From: Dyella jiangningensis
Lineage (GTDB): Bacteria; Pseudomonadota; Gammaproteobacteria; Xanthomonadales; Rhodanobacteraceae
Assembly (NCBI GenBank): GCA_000632805.1
Contig: CP007444.1
Span: 4,514,772-4,578,771, forward strand
Direction of reading: 5' to 3'
DNA length: 64,000 bases
The position numbers and the translations under genes are program-made. How positions within the stretch are numbered: position 1 is the first letter of the stretch; each line of letters starts with the position of its first letter. The notes beneath the pieces are model-generated. The model saw only the letters and a program-made list of their open reading frames with translations, was not told where the DNA came from and made no database searches. This document shows, piece by piece, positions 1 through 8,948 of this stretch.

Positions 1-242
1 GCGTGGGCCAGCAAAAGAAAAGTGACTCGAGCTTCCCACGGGACTAGCTGCGCGTCGTCCTACGGGGACTAGCTGCGCGTCGCCGGCAGGAGATCGAAAC
101 GCCCGCTGCGTCCCACAGGGACTCCCTTCGGTCGTAAGCGGCAACCTCGCGGTAGCACGGCAACCGAAGGCCGCGACCAGTCTTAGCTGGAGCGATAAAC
201 ATGCAGCCCACCGCAGAAGTCAGCCGCGCACAGGACGCGCTC
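1..242. repeat. Intergenic repeat mosaic at window start
   Basis: No gene is supported here. The stretch holds two tandem copies of GGGACTAGCTGCGCGTCG (about 40-57 and 66-83) and a further GTCCCACAGGGACTCCC element at 110-139. The same family reappears inverted at 24697-24725 and, more diverged, at 10181-10208. From about 222 it runs into a degenerate GTAG-type REP. I infer non-coding repeat DNA downstream of the minus-strand c-di-GMP gene. Confidence 0.6.
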
Positions 243-247
243 CTACA
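222..247 (-). repeat. Degenerate GTAG-type REP overlapping a stop codon
   Basis: On the minus strand this reads GTAGGAGCGCGTCCTGTGCG followed by CGGC, a variant of the REP seen at 6346-6370 and 17987-18010. The TAG inside its GTAG head is the stop codon (243-245) of the adjacent GGDEF-EAL gene. The element therefore abuts and terminates that reading frame. Confidence 0.65.
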
Positions 248-2762
248 AGGGCGCTTCGGAGACGAGCTGGCGCTCGAATTCCTCAGGAGGCATGGCGGAG
301 CCGAACAGGAAACCCTGCAGCAGCGCACACCCCGCCTCGCGCAGATGCTCCGCCTGCGCGGACGTCTCCACGCCCTCCGCCACCACCACCATGTCCAGGC
401 CATGCGCCATGGCGATGATCGCGTCGGTGATGGCGGCATTGTCCGCATCCGAAGCGATGTCGCGCACGAACGTGCGGTCGATCTTCAGCGCGTCGATGGG
501 GAAATACTTCAGGTAGGAAAGACTGCAATAGCCCGTGCCGAAGTCGTCCAGCGCCATGCTCACGCCCAGGTCCTTGATGCGTTGCATGAGCGCACGGCTC
601 TGGTCGCCCGCGGACATCACCATCCGCTCGGTCAGTTCCAGCTCGATCAGCGCCGGCGGCAGTTCCGCTTCGGCCAGTGCGGCCTGCAGTGTGGCGTGGA
701 AGCCTGGATGCTGGAATTGGGGCGCGGACACGTTCACCGCCACCACGATGGAACGGCCCGAGCGATACCACTCGCCCGTCTGCCTGCACGCTTCGCGCAG
801 CACCCATTCGCCGATGGGCACGATCAGGCCTGATTCCTCGGCGACGGGAATGAACTCGTCGGGGATGTAGATTTCCTGCCCGTCGACCAGCCAGCGCAAC
901 AGTGCCTCGGCGCCGATGATGGCGCCGGTTCGGGCGTCCACTTTCGGCTGGTAGTGCAACTTGAGTTCGCCGCGACGCAGCGCCTTGCGCAACTCCTGTT
1001 CGATGCGAAGCCGCGCGGCGGGGCGCTCGCTCATCGAGGGCGTGAAGAAGCGGTAGCCGTTGCGGCCGTGCACCTTCACTTCGTAGGCGGCGATGTCCGA
1101 ATTGCGCAGCATCATTTCCGCGTCCGACGCGTCGTCGGGATACACGCTGATGCCTACGCTGAAGCCGGTGGTGAACTCGCCCATGCGGCTGGCCGGCGAT
1201 GCCTGCCATGTGCGCATCAGCTTTTCGCAGAGCTGGCTGGCGCCGCTCCGGCCGTCGACGTGCGACAGCAGCACCACGAACTCGTCGCCGCCCACGCGGC
1301 TCACCGTGTCTTCGCTGCGCAGGTGCTCGCGCAGGTGAGTGGCGAACGCGCGCAGCAACTCGTCGCCGGCCGCGTGACCCAGCGTATCGTTGATCTGCTT
1401 GAAGTGGTCTAGGTCGATGTGCAGCAGCGCCGCCTGGTCATGGCGGCGGACGGTCGCCGCCAGCACCTGCTCCAGTCGCGACTGCAGCAGGCTGCGGTTG
1501 GGCAGGCCGGTCAGTGTGTCGTGCTGGGCCAGGTGCGCCATCTTCAGTGCGAGCGCGCGGGTTTCGCTGACATCGTGGAATACCAGCACGCCGCCGATCA
1601 CGCTGCCAGCGTGATCGTGGATGGACGCGGCCGAATCCTCGATGGGGGTCTCGAAGCCGTTGCGGTGAAGCAGCACCGCATTGCCTTTGAGCTCGACGAT
1701 GGCATCGCGGGCAATGGCGTCCATCAGCGGGTTGTGCAGCGGCTCTCGCGTGCGACTGTCGATCAGTCGGAACACCTCGCTCATCGGCTTGCCGACCGCT
1801 TCGGCGTGGCTCCAGCCGGTCATCGCTTCGGCAATGGGGTTGAGCGAGGTAACGCGGTGCGCGAGGTCGGTGGTGATCACCGCATCGCCGATGGAGCGCA
1901 ACGTCACTTCGGCCAGTTCCCGCTCACGGAACAGCGCTTCCTCGTAGGCCTTGCGCTGGCTGATATCCATGATCTGCGCCACCGCCTGGAAGGGCTCGCC
2001 TTCCGCGCGGCGCACCACGGACACGCTGAGCAGCACGTGGACCGCGCGCCCGTCGCGGTGCACGTAGCGCTTTTCCAGCTGGTAGGTTTCGCGATCGCCT
2101 TCGCGCAGGGAGCGTGACATCTCGCGCGACGTCGCCAGGTCGTCGGGATGGGTGATGTCCACCAGCGACATCGACAGCAGCTCCTGCTCGTCGTAGCCCA
2201 GCATCTGGCAGAGCGCGTCGTTGACCCGCAGCATGAAGCCGCCCGGCGTGACCAGCGCCATGCCGATGGGCGCGTGCTGGAACGCGCCGTTCATGCGTTG
2301 CTCGCTCTCGCGGAGGCGTGTTTCCAGCTCATGCCGCGCGGTGATGTCGATGAACACCGTGAACACGCCGCGCACCTGGCCATCGTCGTCGAGGTCGGGC
2401 TGGAAGTTGCCATGCACGTAATTGCGGCCCGGCCCGGCAAACAACTCGCCTTCGTACACCGCAGGCTGGCCGGCGAGTGCCTGGTCGAGGCAGGTGCCGG
2501 CCTTCTGCAGGCTCTGCTCATCGATCACTTCATCGACGCGGCGGCCCACCATGTGCGCGGGATCAATGCCGATCCAGGCCTTGTGCGTGGCGTTGACGAA
2601 GCGGAAACGCCGCTGGCAGTCGATATAGGTGATCAGCGCCGGTGCGCCGTGCAGCACATGCTCAGCCCATGGGGCCTCGCCGCCGGCCGGGACGAACGTG
2701 CGATCGGTTGGTTGCACAGAGAATCGTCCGCCGGCGCTCCCCTGCGCCCATCGCCGCATCAT
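243..2762 (-). CDS. PAS-PAS-PAS-GGDEF-EAL cyclic-di-GMP enzyme
   Basis: Predicted dual-domain c-di-GMP synthase/phosphodiesterase of 839 aa. Three PAS-like sensor segments lie at roughly 30-145, 150-270 and 280-400. A GGDEF domain follows with intact GGDEF at 491-495 and an RxxD inhibitory site (RSED, 482-485) five residues upstream. The EAL domain has EAL at 619-621, DDFGTGY at 739-745, and conserved TE, LKIDR and AEGVET motifs, so both activities look possible. No membrane segment is evident, so it is probably cytosolic. The open frame extends to 2993, but that would overlap the upstream gene; I chose the ATG-ATG pair at 2762/2759, which has no clear ribosome binding site. The stop codon lies within a REP element. 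Confidence 0.9.
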   Translation of the reverse strand: MMRRWAQGSAGGRFSVQPTDRTFVPAGGEAPWAEHVLHGAPALITYIDCQRRFRFVNATHKAWIGIDPAHMVGRRVDEVIDEQSLQKAGTCLDQALAGQPAVYEGELFAGPGRNYVHGNFQPDLDDDGQVRGVFTVFIDITARHELETRLRESEQRMNGAFQHAPIGMALVTPGGFMLRVNDALCQMLGYDEQELLSMSLVDITHPDDLATSREMSRSLREGDRETYQLEKRYVHRDGRAVHVLLSVSVVRRAEGEPFQAVAQIMDISQRKAYEEALFRERELAEVTLRSIGDAVITTDLAHRVTSLNPIAEAMTGWSHAEAVGKPMSEVFRLIDSRTREPLHNPLMDAIARDAIVELKGNAVLLHRNGFETPIEDSAASIHDHAGSVIGGVLVFHDVSETRALALKMAHLAQHDTLTGLPNRSLLQSRLEQVLAATVRRHDQAALLHIDLDHFKQINDTLGHAAGDELLRAFATHLREHLRSEDTVSRVGGDEFVVLLSHVDGRSGASQLCEKLMRTWQASPASRMGEFTTGFSVGISVYPDDASDAEMMLRNSDIAAYEVKVHGRNGYRFFTPSMSERPAARLRIEQELRKALRRGELKLHYQPKVDARTGAIIGAEALLRWLVDGQEIYIPDEFIPVAEESGLIVPIGEWVLREACRQTGEWYRSGRSIVVAVNVSAPQFQHPGFHATLQAALAEAELPPALIELELTERMVMSAGDQSRALMQRIKDLGVSMALDDFGTGYCSLSYLKYFPIDALKIDRTFVRDIASDADNAAITDAIIAMAHGLDMVVVAEGVETSAQAEHLREAGCALLQGFLFGSAMPPEEFERQLVSEAPL

Positions 2763-2844
2763 GCGCCAAGTGACGACCGAATTGCAGGAGGCGGGCGATG
2801 CCTTTGCGACGAGCGGCGGCCCGCAGGACGACGAGCGGCGGGGG

Positions 2845-3972
2845 TCAGTGCAGCGGTTCGGAAGGCGCGCCCAGGCGGCCCTGGCCATCGAGCAGGATGC
2901 GCCCCAGGGCGTGCAGGTCCGGCGCGATGTCGTACTGGTCGGCAAGGGCGGACACCAGCGGCCCCAACGCCTTGGGATGCAGCGGATAACCATGGGCGAG
3001 CACGCGGGCCTGGCCGCCTTCGCCGCGCTGCGCCACGGTCACGGCCACCACGCCCAGCCCCGCCGCTTCGTGCGCATGGAGCGAAGGCGCGCCGTAGCGC
3101 GCATCGGCCGCGTCCAGAGTCTCGAGCAGGTAGCCGTGCGTCGGCGTCGCGCCGGGGAGCGCCAGCGGCAGATGATGCGCATCGAGCAGCGCCGCATACT
3201 GGCGCAGTTCGAACACGATGCCGGCCAGGTCGTGGGCGCGCTGCGCGACATCGTCACCCTGCGTGCCCAGCCATTCACTGGGAGACTGCACTTCCACGGT
3301 GCCTTCGTGGTAACGCAGCCCGAGGCCGCGCGCGCTCATCGTGGTTTCGTCGCGGTAAGGCGTGAGCAGGGCCGCTTCCAGCAGGCTCCACAGCGGGGCA
3401 AGGTTGACGTGCTCGTACTGCACGCAGGTCAGCGCGAGCAGATCATTGCGGCTGAGGTAGCGCGCGTGTTCCAGGCGCACGCCAAGCGTGCGCATCAGCC
3501 AGTCGGCCGTGCGCTCGCCGGCTTCGCCGCGGCCCACCAGTTCCACTTCAAGTCTCTCCGAGAGGGTTTCGGCCAGCGCCTCGGGCACAAGCAGCGACAT
3601 CGGCAACAGGCGCATCGGGCCGTCGGCGAAGGCGGCTTCGGGTTCCAGCGGCTGTGCCGGCATGCGGCCTTCATGGGTGCCGAAAGCCACCACGTTTTCC
3701 AGGTGTCCACGCGGCACGCGGCGTGCCAGTTCATCCAGCGTGCCCCACACCGGGAAACCGGGCCGAAGCAATTCCACCGCATCGAACAGCGCACCAGCCA
3801 ACGCCAGGCGCGCCTCGTCCACCTGAGGCACCAGCGTATGCAGGTCGGCCGCGACCAGTGCAGCGAGTTCGGCGGCCTCGTCGCGACTGAGCGTGCGGTG
3901 CGAAGGCGTATCGCCGGGCGACAGTTCCAGGGCCAGGACCACGGGCAGGGCGACGAGCGATTGTGCTTCCAC
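2845..3972 (-). CDS. Conserved hypothetical protein, about 375 aa
   Basis: I do not recognise a family. The protein is soluble-looking, acidic and leucine/alanine-rich, with no signal peptide, membrane helix or obvious catalytic motif. Codon use resembles its neighbours and the frame is intact, so I take it as a real gene. It lies 82 bp upstream of the c-di-GMP enzyme on the same strand and could be cotranscribed with it. The start is uncertain: GTG at 3972 or TTG at 3981, neither with a clear Shine-Dalgarno. It is divergent from the thiolase gene. Confidence 0.7.
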   Translation of the reverse strand: MEAQSLVALPVVLALELSPGDTPSHRTLSRDEAAELAALVAADLHTLVPQVDEARLALAGALFDAVELLRPGFPVWGTLDELARRVPRGHLENVVAFGTHEGRMPAQPLEPEAAFADGPMRLLPMSLLVPEALAETLSERLEVELVGRGEAGERTADWLMRTLGVRLEHARYLSRNDLLALTCVQYEHVNLAPLWSLLEAALLTPYRDETTMSARGLGLRYHEGTVEVQSPSEWLGTQGDDVAQRAHDLAGIVFELRQYAALLDAHHLPLALPGATPTHGYLLETLDAADARYGAPSLHAHEAAGLGVVAVTVAQRGEGGQARVLAHGYPLHPKALGPLVSALADQYDIAPDLHALGRILLDGQGRLGAPSEPLH

Positions 3973-4090
3973 GGATGACAAACCCGAACAGCGAAAGAAC
4001 CGAATTCTAGCATTCGGGACTTTTGGGCTTCCGTGGCGCGGCAGGGCGGGTTAGCCTTGGGGACTCGGCTTGTCTGGACTCGTCCCCACC

Positions 4091-5374
4091 ATGGAAAACA
4101 CGCTCAAGCGCGTCGGTGTGATCGGCGGCGTACGCATTCCGTTCTGCCGCAACAACACCGCCTACGCCGACGTCGGCAATTTCGGCATGTCGGTGAAGGT
4201 GCTTGGGTCGCTGGTGGAGCGTTACGGGCTGCACGGCCAGGAACTGGGCGAAGTGGCCATGGGTGCGGTGATCAAGCACTCGTCCGAATGGAACCTGGCC
4301 CGCGAAGCCGTGCTGTCCTCCGGCCTGGCGCCCACCACGCCCGCCATCACCACGGCGCGCGCCTGCGGCACCTCGCTGGACAACGCCATCATCGTCGCCA
4401 ACAAGATCGCCACCGGGCAGATCGAGGCGGGCATCGCCGGCGGCTCGGACACCACCAGCGACGTGCCGATCGTGCTCGGCGAACGGCTGCGCAAGCGCCT
4501 GCTCGCCATCAACCGCGGCAAAACCTGGCAGGACAAACTGCGCGCCGCGACCCAGGGTTTTTCCTTCCGCGAGTTCAAGCCGGCGTTTCCCGGCGTGGCC
4601 GAGCCGCGCACCGGCATGTCGATGGGCGACCACTGCGAAAAGATGGCCAAGGAGTGGCACATCAGCCGCCAGGGCCAGGACCAGCTCGCGCTGGACAGCC
4701 ACCACAAGCTGGCTGCTGCGTATGAAGCGGGCTTCTTCGACGACCTCGTGGTGCCGTTCCGCGGTTTGAAACGCGACGGTTTCCTGCGTCCCGATTCCAC
4801 CATGGAGAAGCTGGCCTCGCTGAAGCCGGCGTTCGACAAGAGCTCGGGCCACGGCACGCTCACCGCGGGCAACTCCACCGGCCTTTCGGATGGCGCGGCG
4901 GCGGTGCTGCTGGGCACGGAGGAATGGGCGGCCAAACGTGGTCTGAAAGTGCAGGCATGGTTCCGCGATGCCGAAGTGGCCGCGGTCGACTTCGTGCACG
5001 GCGAAGGCCTGCTGATGGCACCGACCGTGGCCGTGCCGCGCATGCTGGCGCGCAACGGCCTTACGTTGCAGGACTTCGATTTCTACGAGATTCACGAAGC
5101 CTTCGCCGCGCAGGTGCTGTGCACGCTGCGCGCGTGGGAGAGCGCGGATTACTGCAAGCATCGCCTGGGCCTCGACCAGCCGCTGGGCTCGATCGACCCG
5201 GCCAAGCTCAACGTACACGGCTCCAGCCTCGCGGTAGGCCATCCGTTCGCGGCCACCGGTGCGCGCATCGTCGCCACGCTGGCGAAGTTGCTGGAACAGA
5301 AGGGTTCGGGCCGCGGCCTGATCTCCATCTGCACCGCCGGCGGCATGGGCGTCACCGCCATCCTCGAGCGCTGA
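4091..5374 (+). CDS. Thiolase (acetyl-CoA acyl/acetyltransferase), FadI-like
   Basis: A 427-aa thiolase that should catalyse reversible thiolytic cleavage or condensation of 3-ketoacyl-CoA in fatty-acid oxidation or acetoacetyl-CoA formation. The nucleophilic Cys is C92 (RACGTS). H384 lies in GHPFAATG, C414 in CTAGGMG, and an EIHEAFAAQ motif is present. The GHPFAATGAR form and length resemble E. coli FadI rather than the shorter biosynthetic thiolases. No partner hydratase/dehydrogenase gene is adjacent, so the exact substrate is open. The ATG at 4091 is preferred over an upstream in-frame TTG at 4070. Confidence 0.9.
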   Translation: MENTLKRVGVIGGVRIPFCRNNTAYADVGNFGMSVKVLGSLVERYGLHGQELGEVAMGAVIKHSSEWNLAREAVLSSGLAPTTPAITTARACGTSLDNAIIVANKIATGQIEAGIAGGSDTTSDVPIVLGERLRKRLLAINRGKTWQDKLRAATQGFSFREFKPAFPGVAEPRTGMSMGDHCEKMAKEWHISRQGQDQLALDSHHKLAAAYEAGFFDDLVVPFRGLKRDGFLRPDSTMEKLASLKPAFDKSSGHGTLTAGNSTGLSDGAAAVLLGTEEWAAKRGLKVQAWFRDAEVAAVDFVHGEGLLMAPTVAVPRMLARNGLTLQDFDFYEIHEAFAAQVLCTLRAWESADYCKHRLGLDQPLGSIDPAKLNVHGSSLAVGHPFAATGARIVATLAKLLEQKGSGRGLISICTAGGMGVTAILER

Positions 5375-5399
5375 ACGCGGCGGCACGCCGCCATCGCCG

Positions 5400-5909
5400 A
5401 TGTTCCGTCTACGCACGACCACCAGCCTGAGCGTCTTGGCCTTGCTGGTGGGCATCGCTGGCACGGCATGGCTGAGCACGTTCACCGACGCCTGGAAAGG
5501 TCCGGCACCGACGTCGGCTTCGCATGCGGACAAGGTGCGTACCGTGTTGCGTCGTCACGCACGACCCGCGCATGTGCAAGCGGCAGCGCCCCTGCGCGAT
5601 CCCGTCACGAACACGGCGGCGGTGCCCCGCGCCGAAGCGGCGCCGGCCCTGCCATCGTTGACGCCGATCGACATGCCGTCGTTGCCGGGCTCGCTGTTTG
5701 GGCGCACGGCGTCGGGCCACGGACGAGTGGTGTTGCGCTTGAGCGTTGGCGGTGACGGCCGCGCGCAGACCGCATCGGTGGCGCAATCCAGCGGTGATGC
5801 CGCGCTCGATGATCGCGCCGTGCGCATGGCGCTGGGCTGGCGCTTTGCGGTGCCGGCGGATCGTCCCGCCGGGCTCACCGGCCAGCTGGTGATGCGCTTC
5901 GACGAGTAG
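5400..5909 (+). CDS. TonB C-terminal-domain-like protein
   Basis: A 169-aa protein with an N-terminal membrane anchor or uncleaved signal (about residues 8-26), an Ala/Pro-rich linker, and a C-terminal domain of about 65 aa. That domain (GRVVLRLSVGGDGR then ALGWRF) has the pattern of TonB-family C-termini. Such proteins span the periplasm and contact outer-membrane receptors. No exbB/exbD lies nearby, so a role as an energy transducer is inference. It starts 26 bp after the thiolase stop and may be read through from it. Confidence 0.7.
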   Translation: MFRLRTTTSLSVLALLVGIAGTAWLSTFTDAWKGPAPTSASHADKVRTVLRRHARPAHVQAAAPLRDPVTNTAAVPRAEAAPALPSLTPIDMPSLPGSLFGRTASGHGRVVLRLSVGGDGRAQTASVAQSSGDAALDDRAVRMALGWRFAVPADRPAGLTGQLVMRFDE

Positions 5910-5935
5910 TCCCCACCAGTCCCCAACTACCGTTG

Positions 5936-5957
5936 CAAGAGCGCACCCTGTGCGCGA
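5936..5957 (+). repeat. REP element lacking its GTAG head
   Basis: AGAGCGCACCCTGTGCGCGA is the core of the GTAG-type REP, here preceded by CA instead of GTAGG. It is a single unit with internal dyad GCGCA...TGCGC. Confidence 0.6.
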
Positions 5958-6077
5958 CAGTCTTTTGCGTCGGTCTGCATGTTCGGCCTTCCGCAATGGA
6001 AGTCCGAAGCCTTGATTGTTGGTGATCGCTGCCTGGCTCGCCTGCCGCGGGCTTCCGGACCGCTGCGGCGGCCCGGG

Positions 6078-6310
6078 TCACTTTCTCTTGCTTGCCCAAG
6101 AGAAAGTAACCAAAGAGAAAGGCACCCCGCGTGGCGCTGTCCGGGCTGCGCCCGGCCAGTCCGTGAGGGGCGGCCGGGCTTTTCGACCGGGCTCCTGCCC
6201 GGACGAAAAGTGCCCGACGTCCTGTCGGGCACCCCTGCGGGGCCTGATCGTCCACCCCTCACCGCCACACAGGGGTAGGGTGACGGCTCGTGCCGCGGAG
6301 CGGCACATCG
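6078..6310. repeat. Hairpin-rich intergenic mosaic element
   Basis: A run of consecutive inverted repeats: ACTTTCTCTTG/CAAGAGAAAGT (6080-6090 with 6097-6107), GGGC-type pairs around 6148-6200, GTGCCCGAC/GTCGGGCAC near 6208-6230, and GTGCCG/CGGCAC near 6291-6307. From memory, sequences starting TTTCTCTTGCTTGCCCAAG are dispersed in this bacterial order; I cannot confirm copy number here. Confidence 0.55.
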
Positions 6311-6345
6311 CGTCGGGGAGCTAAAAGCCGCTGTTCGCTATTTGT

Positions 6346-6370
6346 GTAGGAGCGCACCCAGTGCGCGACC
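6346..6370 (+). repeat. GTAG-type REP, left member of an inverted pair
   Basis: GTAGGAGCGCACCCAGTGCG then CGACC. It is paired in opposite orientation with 6442-6466, giving a BIME-like unit of about 120 bp between convergent gene ends. Confidence 0.75.
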
Positions 6371-6441
6371 ACGGACCGGCAGGGTTGCCTCGGTCGGCGG
6401 TGGTCGTGATGACGCTCGGGCGAGGTACGTCGCCACGCTGC

Positions 6442-6466
6442 GGTCGCTCACAGGGTGCGCTCCTAC
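6442..6466 (-). repeat. GTAG-type REP, right member of an inverted pair
   Basis: On the minus strand it reads GTAGGAGCGCACCCTGTGAG then CGACC, inverted relative to 6346-6370. The GTAG head faces outward, as in classical paired REPs. Confidence 0.75.
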
Positions 6467-6496
6467 AAAAAAGAAGCGGAGCGGCGCCGGGGCCGA

Positions 6497-8362
6497 TCAA
6501 AGAATCCCCTTCACCCCTGAACCAAACGCCGTGATCAACCGTGTGTAGATCAACTTCGACGAGATCGCCACATCCGGAAAATCACCTACCGGCGTGTAGC
6601 AGCTGAAGAACGCGGGATCGGTCGGGCGCATCGGTGTGCAGCCGGCCTTGAGGTCGTAGCTGGTGGCGTAGCGGTAGGGCCACAGATCGAAGATCGGCAG
6701 GCTGGCGGAGACGTCGCCGATGGCCATGCTCAGACTGTTTTGCTGGCGCGGGCCGATCACCCAGGCGTTTTCCGGCTGCGTGTCGCGCAGGATGCTGTCG
6801 CGCAGTTCGCCGGCAAAGCGCGCGTCGTACACGATCACGCCGGCTTCGGTGTTGTAGTGGTCCGAACGCGGGTCGAAATTGTGCGAGCCCACCATGGCGA
6901 AGTCGTCATCCACCACGATCGACTTGGCGTGGAGGCCGAAGCGCCGGCCGGGCGTGGTCAGCGGTGCCGGCCGGTTGCGCCGCGCCTTGCCGTGGCTGCC
7001 CAGCAGGCCGCGCTCGGTGCCGATACGGCGCCGCGCCTGCTTGCCGTCGTGTGTCGCCACCGACGGCCCTTCGTCGTCGGCGGCTTCGGCATTGTCCTGG
7101 GCGGGGCCTGCCGCGTGCGGCTTCATCTCATAGATTTCGAAGCCGTAGTCCTTGAGGTAGTGCTTGCGATGCTTGTAGGAGATCGCATACACGGCGAACG
7201 CATCGGTGGATGCCAGCGAATTGGTCGAGACGATGATGCGTGGTGGCGACGGGCTTTGCCTCAGACCGGCAAAGATCGCCTGGGCGCGTTCGCTCAGCAC
7301 CAGATACGGCGTCTGCAATATGACTTCGTGCTGGGCGGCCCCGATCATGCGCATGACGTGCGCGGTGAATTCCTGCGCGCTGCGCTTGTCCGGCTGGGTG
7401 GTCTTGGCGGGCAGGTCGCTGAAATAGTCCACGCGACCGGTGCGCAGCGTCTGGCTCACCAGGGCTTCGTCGAGCCAATCGGCATCGTCGGACTCGTCCA
7501 GCACGCGCGCCACGCGTTGCGGATGCGCGTAGTGCGGTTGCGGCCAGTTCACCGGCGCGTTGGTGGCGAGGATGTCGTGGTTGACGTCGCGCAGGTGCGT
7601 CAGCGGTGTGGCGCGCTTGTGGTTCCAGAATGTTTCGAAGCTGGTGGCCATGGCGTGCGCCGCCGGTCCGCCGACCATGACGTCGCGGTCGACGTAATCG
7701 AAGTCGTCGTCCCAGTCGAAATACCGATCCTGGTAGTTGCGGCCGCCGGTGATGCCGATCGCATCATCCACCAGCAGCAGCTTGTTGTGCATGCGTTGGT
7801 TGAAGTGATGGAAGCAGCACACGATGCTCGCGCCAAACTCCGCGGCCGAGGTCTGCGCTTCCTGGAAGGTGGGGTTGTACAGGCGTACTTCGAGGTTGGC
7901 GTGCGCGTCGGCGAGGCGCTTCAGCAGCGCGGCATCGTTGAAGGAAAACAACTGGTCCGCGAGGATGCGCACCTTCACGCCGCGGCGCGCCGCCTTGAGC
8001 AGTTCGTCCAGCACCAGTTGGCCGGCGTCGTCCTGGTCCCAGATGTAGGTCTGCACGTCGATGCTGCGTTGCGCGCCACGGATCAGGTTGAGCCGCGCCA
8101 CCATCGCCGCTTCGCTGTCGTTGAGCAGAGTGACCACGTGCACGGGTTGCGCGTCGGTGGAATCGGCCAGGGCTTCGCGCGCGGCATCGAGCAGTGGCGA
8201 ATCGATGGCGCAATGGTCGGCGCGATCGCAATCGAGCTCGTGGTGCGTGGTGGCGGCGACCGCCGCATCCGCGCGACGGACGTGCGACGGCGACACAGCG
8301 CATCCCGGCATGACCAGGATCGCAGCGAGCAGGGAGGCAAGGGCGATCCAGCGCGGGTGCAT
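6497..8362 (-). CDS. Phospholipase D superfamily lipoprotein (cardiolipin synthase-like)
   Basis: A 621-aa protein with two complete HKD motifs: H192-x-K194-x4-D199 and H478-x-K480-x4-D485. This is the bipartite active site of phospholipase D/cardiolipin synthase enzymes. The N-terminus is a lipoprotein signal with lipobox LVMPGC (Cys21), so the enzyme is probably anchored at the periplasmic face of a membrane. Length and lipobox suit the PLD lipoproteins of proteobacteria more than inner-membrane ClsA, and the substrate (cardiolipin synthesis or hydrolysis) is not settled. It lies 22 bp after the yceI-like stop, as the last gene of a minus-strand run. Confidence 0.88.
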   Translation of the reverse strand: MHPRWIALASLLAAILVMPGCAVSPSHVRRADAAVAATTHHELDCDRADHCAIDSPLLDAAREALADSTDAQPVHVVTLLNDSEAAMVARLNLIRGAQRSIDVQTYIWDQDDAGQLVLDELLKAARRGVKVRILADQLFSFNDAALLKRLADAHANLEVRLYNPTFQEAQTSAAEFGASIVCCFHHFNQRMHNKLLLVDDAIGITGGRNYQDRYFDWDDDFDYVDRDVMVGGPAAHAMATSFETFWNHKRATPLTHLRDVNHDILATNAPVNWPQPHYAHPQRVARVLDESDDADWLDEALVSQTLRTGRVDYFSDLPAKTTQPDKRSAQEFTAHVMRMIGAAQHEVILQTPYLVLSERAQAIFAGLRQSPSPPRIIVSTNSLASTDAFAVYAISYKHRKHYLKDYGFEIYEMKPHAAGPAQDNAEAADDEGPSVATHDGKQARRRIGTERGLLGSHGKARRNRPAPLTTPGRRFGLHAKSIVVDDDFAMVGSHNFDPRSDHYNTEAGVIVYDARFAGELRDSILRDTQPENAWVIGPRQQNSLSMAIGDVSASLPIFDLWPYRYATSYDLKAGCTPMRPTDPAFFSCYTPVGDFPDVAISSKLIYTRLITAFGSGVKGIL

Positions 8363-8384
8363 GCCGGAATGATACGGGCTGCTG

Positions 8385-8948
8385 TCAGCGCCTGACGTAA
8401 TCCAGGCTGATCGACATGCCCAGTTCCACCTTGTCCGACAACACGGTGTGGTGGGCGGTCATGCCGAAGTCGCTGCGCTGGATGGCGCCGCGCACGGCAA
8501 TCACGCATTGCTGTGGTTCGTGCGGTGGACACGGCGAAGGCAGCAGTTCGAAATGCGCCGGTCGCGCGATGCCGCGCAGGGTGAGCGTCCCGTCGAGGTC
8601 GCCACCTTTTTCCAGCGTGTCCAGGGTGATCGGCTGGGACACGAAATGGATGGTGGGGTAGCGCTCGACGTCGAAGAACTCCGGCGCCAGTACCCAGCGA
8701 CGAATGCGGTCGGACCCCATCTGGATGCTGTCCACGGTGATGCGCGCATCGACCACCGCGGTATCGCGTTGCGAGCTCAGGGTCACGTCACCGTCGATCT
8801 GCTCGAAGCGCCCGCTGATCTGGCTGAGCCAGAACAGCCGCACGCCGAAATCGGCGTGGGAACGCGCGGGATCGATACGGTAATCAGCGGCGTGGGCCGG
8901 CAGGATGGCCAGCAGAAGCAAGGCCAGCCCGCCGATGAAGCGCCGCAT
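8385..8948 (-). CDS. YceI family periplasmic protein
   Basis: A 187-aa protein with a cleavable signal peptide (about residues 1-20, cut after AHA). A YceI lipocalin-like domain follows, with the family pattern YRIDPARSHADFGV near the N-terminus and SDFGM near the C-terminus. YceI proteins bind amphiphilic or isoprenoid molecules in the periplasm; the ligand here is unknown. The start ATG overlaps the stop of sixA by one base (TGATG), indicating translational coupling, and the phospholipase-D gene follows at 22 bp. Confidence 0.9.
   Translation of the reverse strand: MRRFIGGLALLLLAILPAHAADYRIDPARSHADFGVRLFWLSQISGRFEQIDGDVTLSSQRDTAVVDARITVDSIQMGSDRIRRWVLAPEFFDVERYPTIHFVSQPITLDTLEKGGDLDGTLTLRGIARPAHFELLPSPCPPHEPQQCVIAVRGAIQRSDFGMTAHHTVLSDKVELGMSISLDYVRR

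Larger units (their letters stand above)
5910..6496. other. 587-bp gene-free interval filled with repeats
   Basis: No coding region is supported. From left to right: a headless REP (5936-5957), a hairpin mosaic (about 6078-6310), and a pair of inverted GTAG REPs (6346-6370 and 6442-6466). The interval separates a plus-strand from a minus-strand gene end, a typical place for such elements. Confidence 0.7.
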
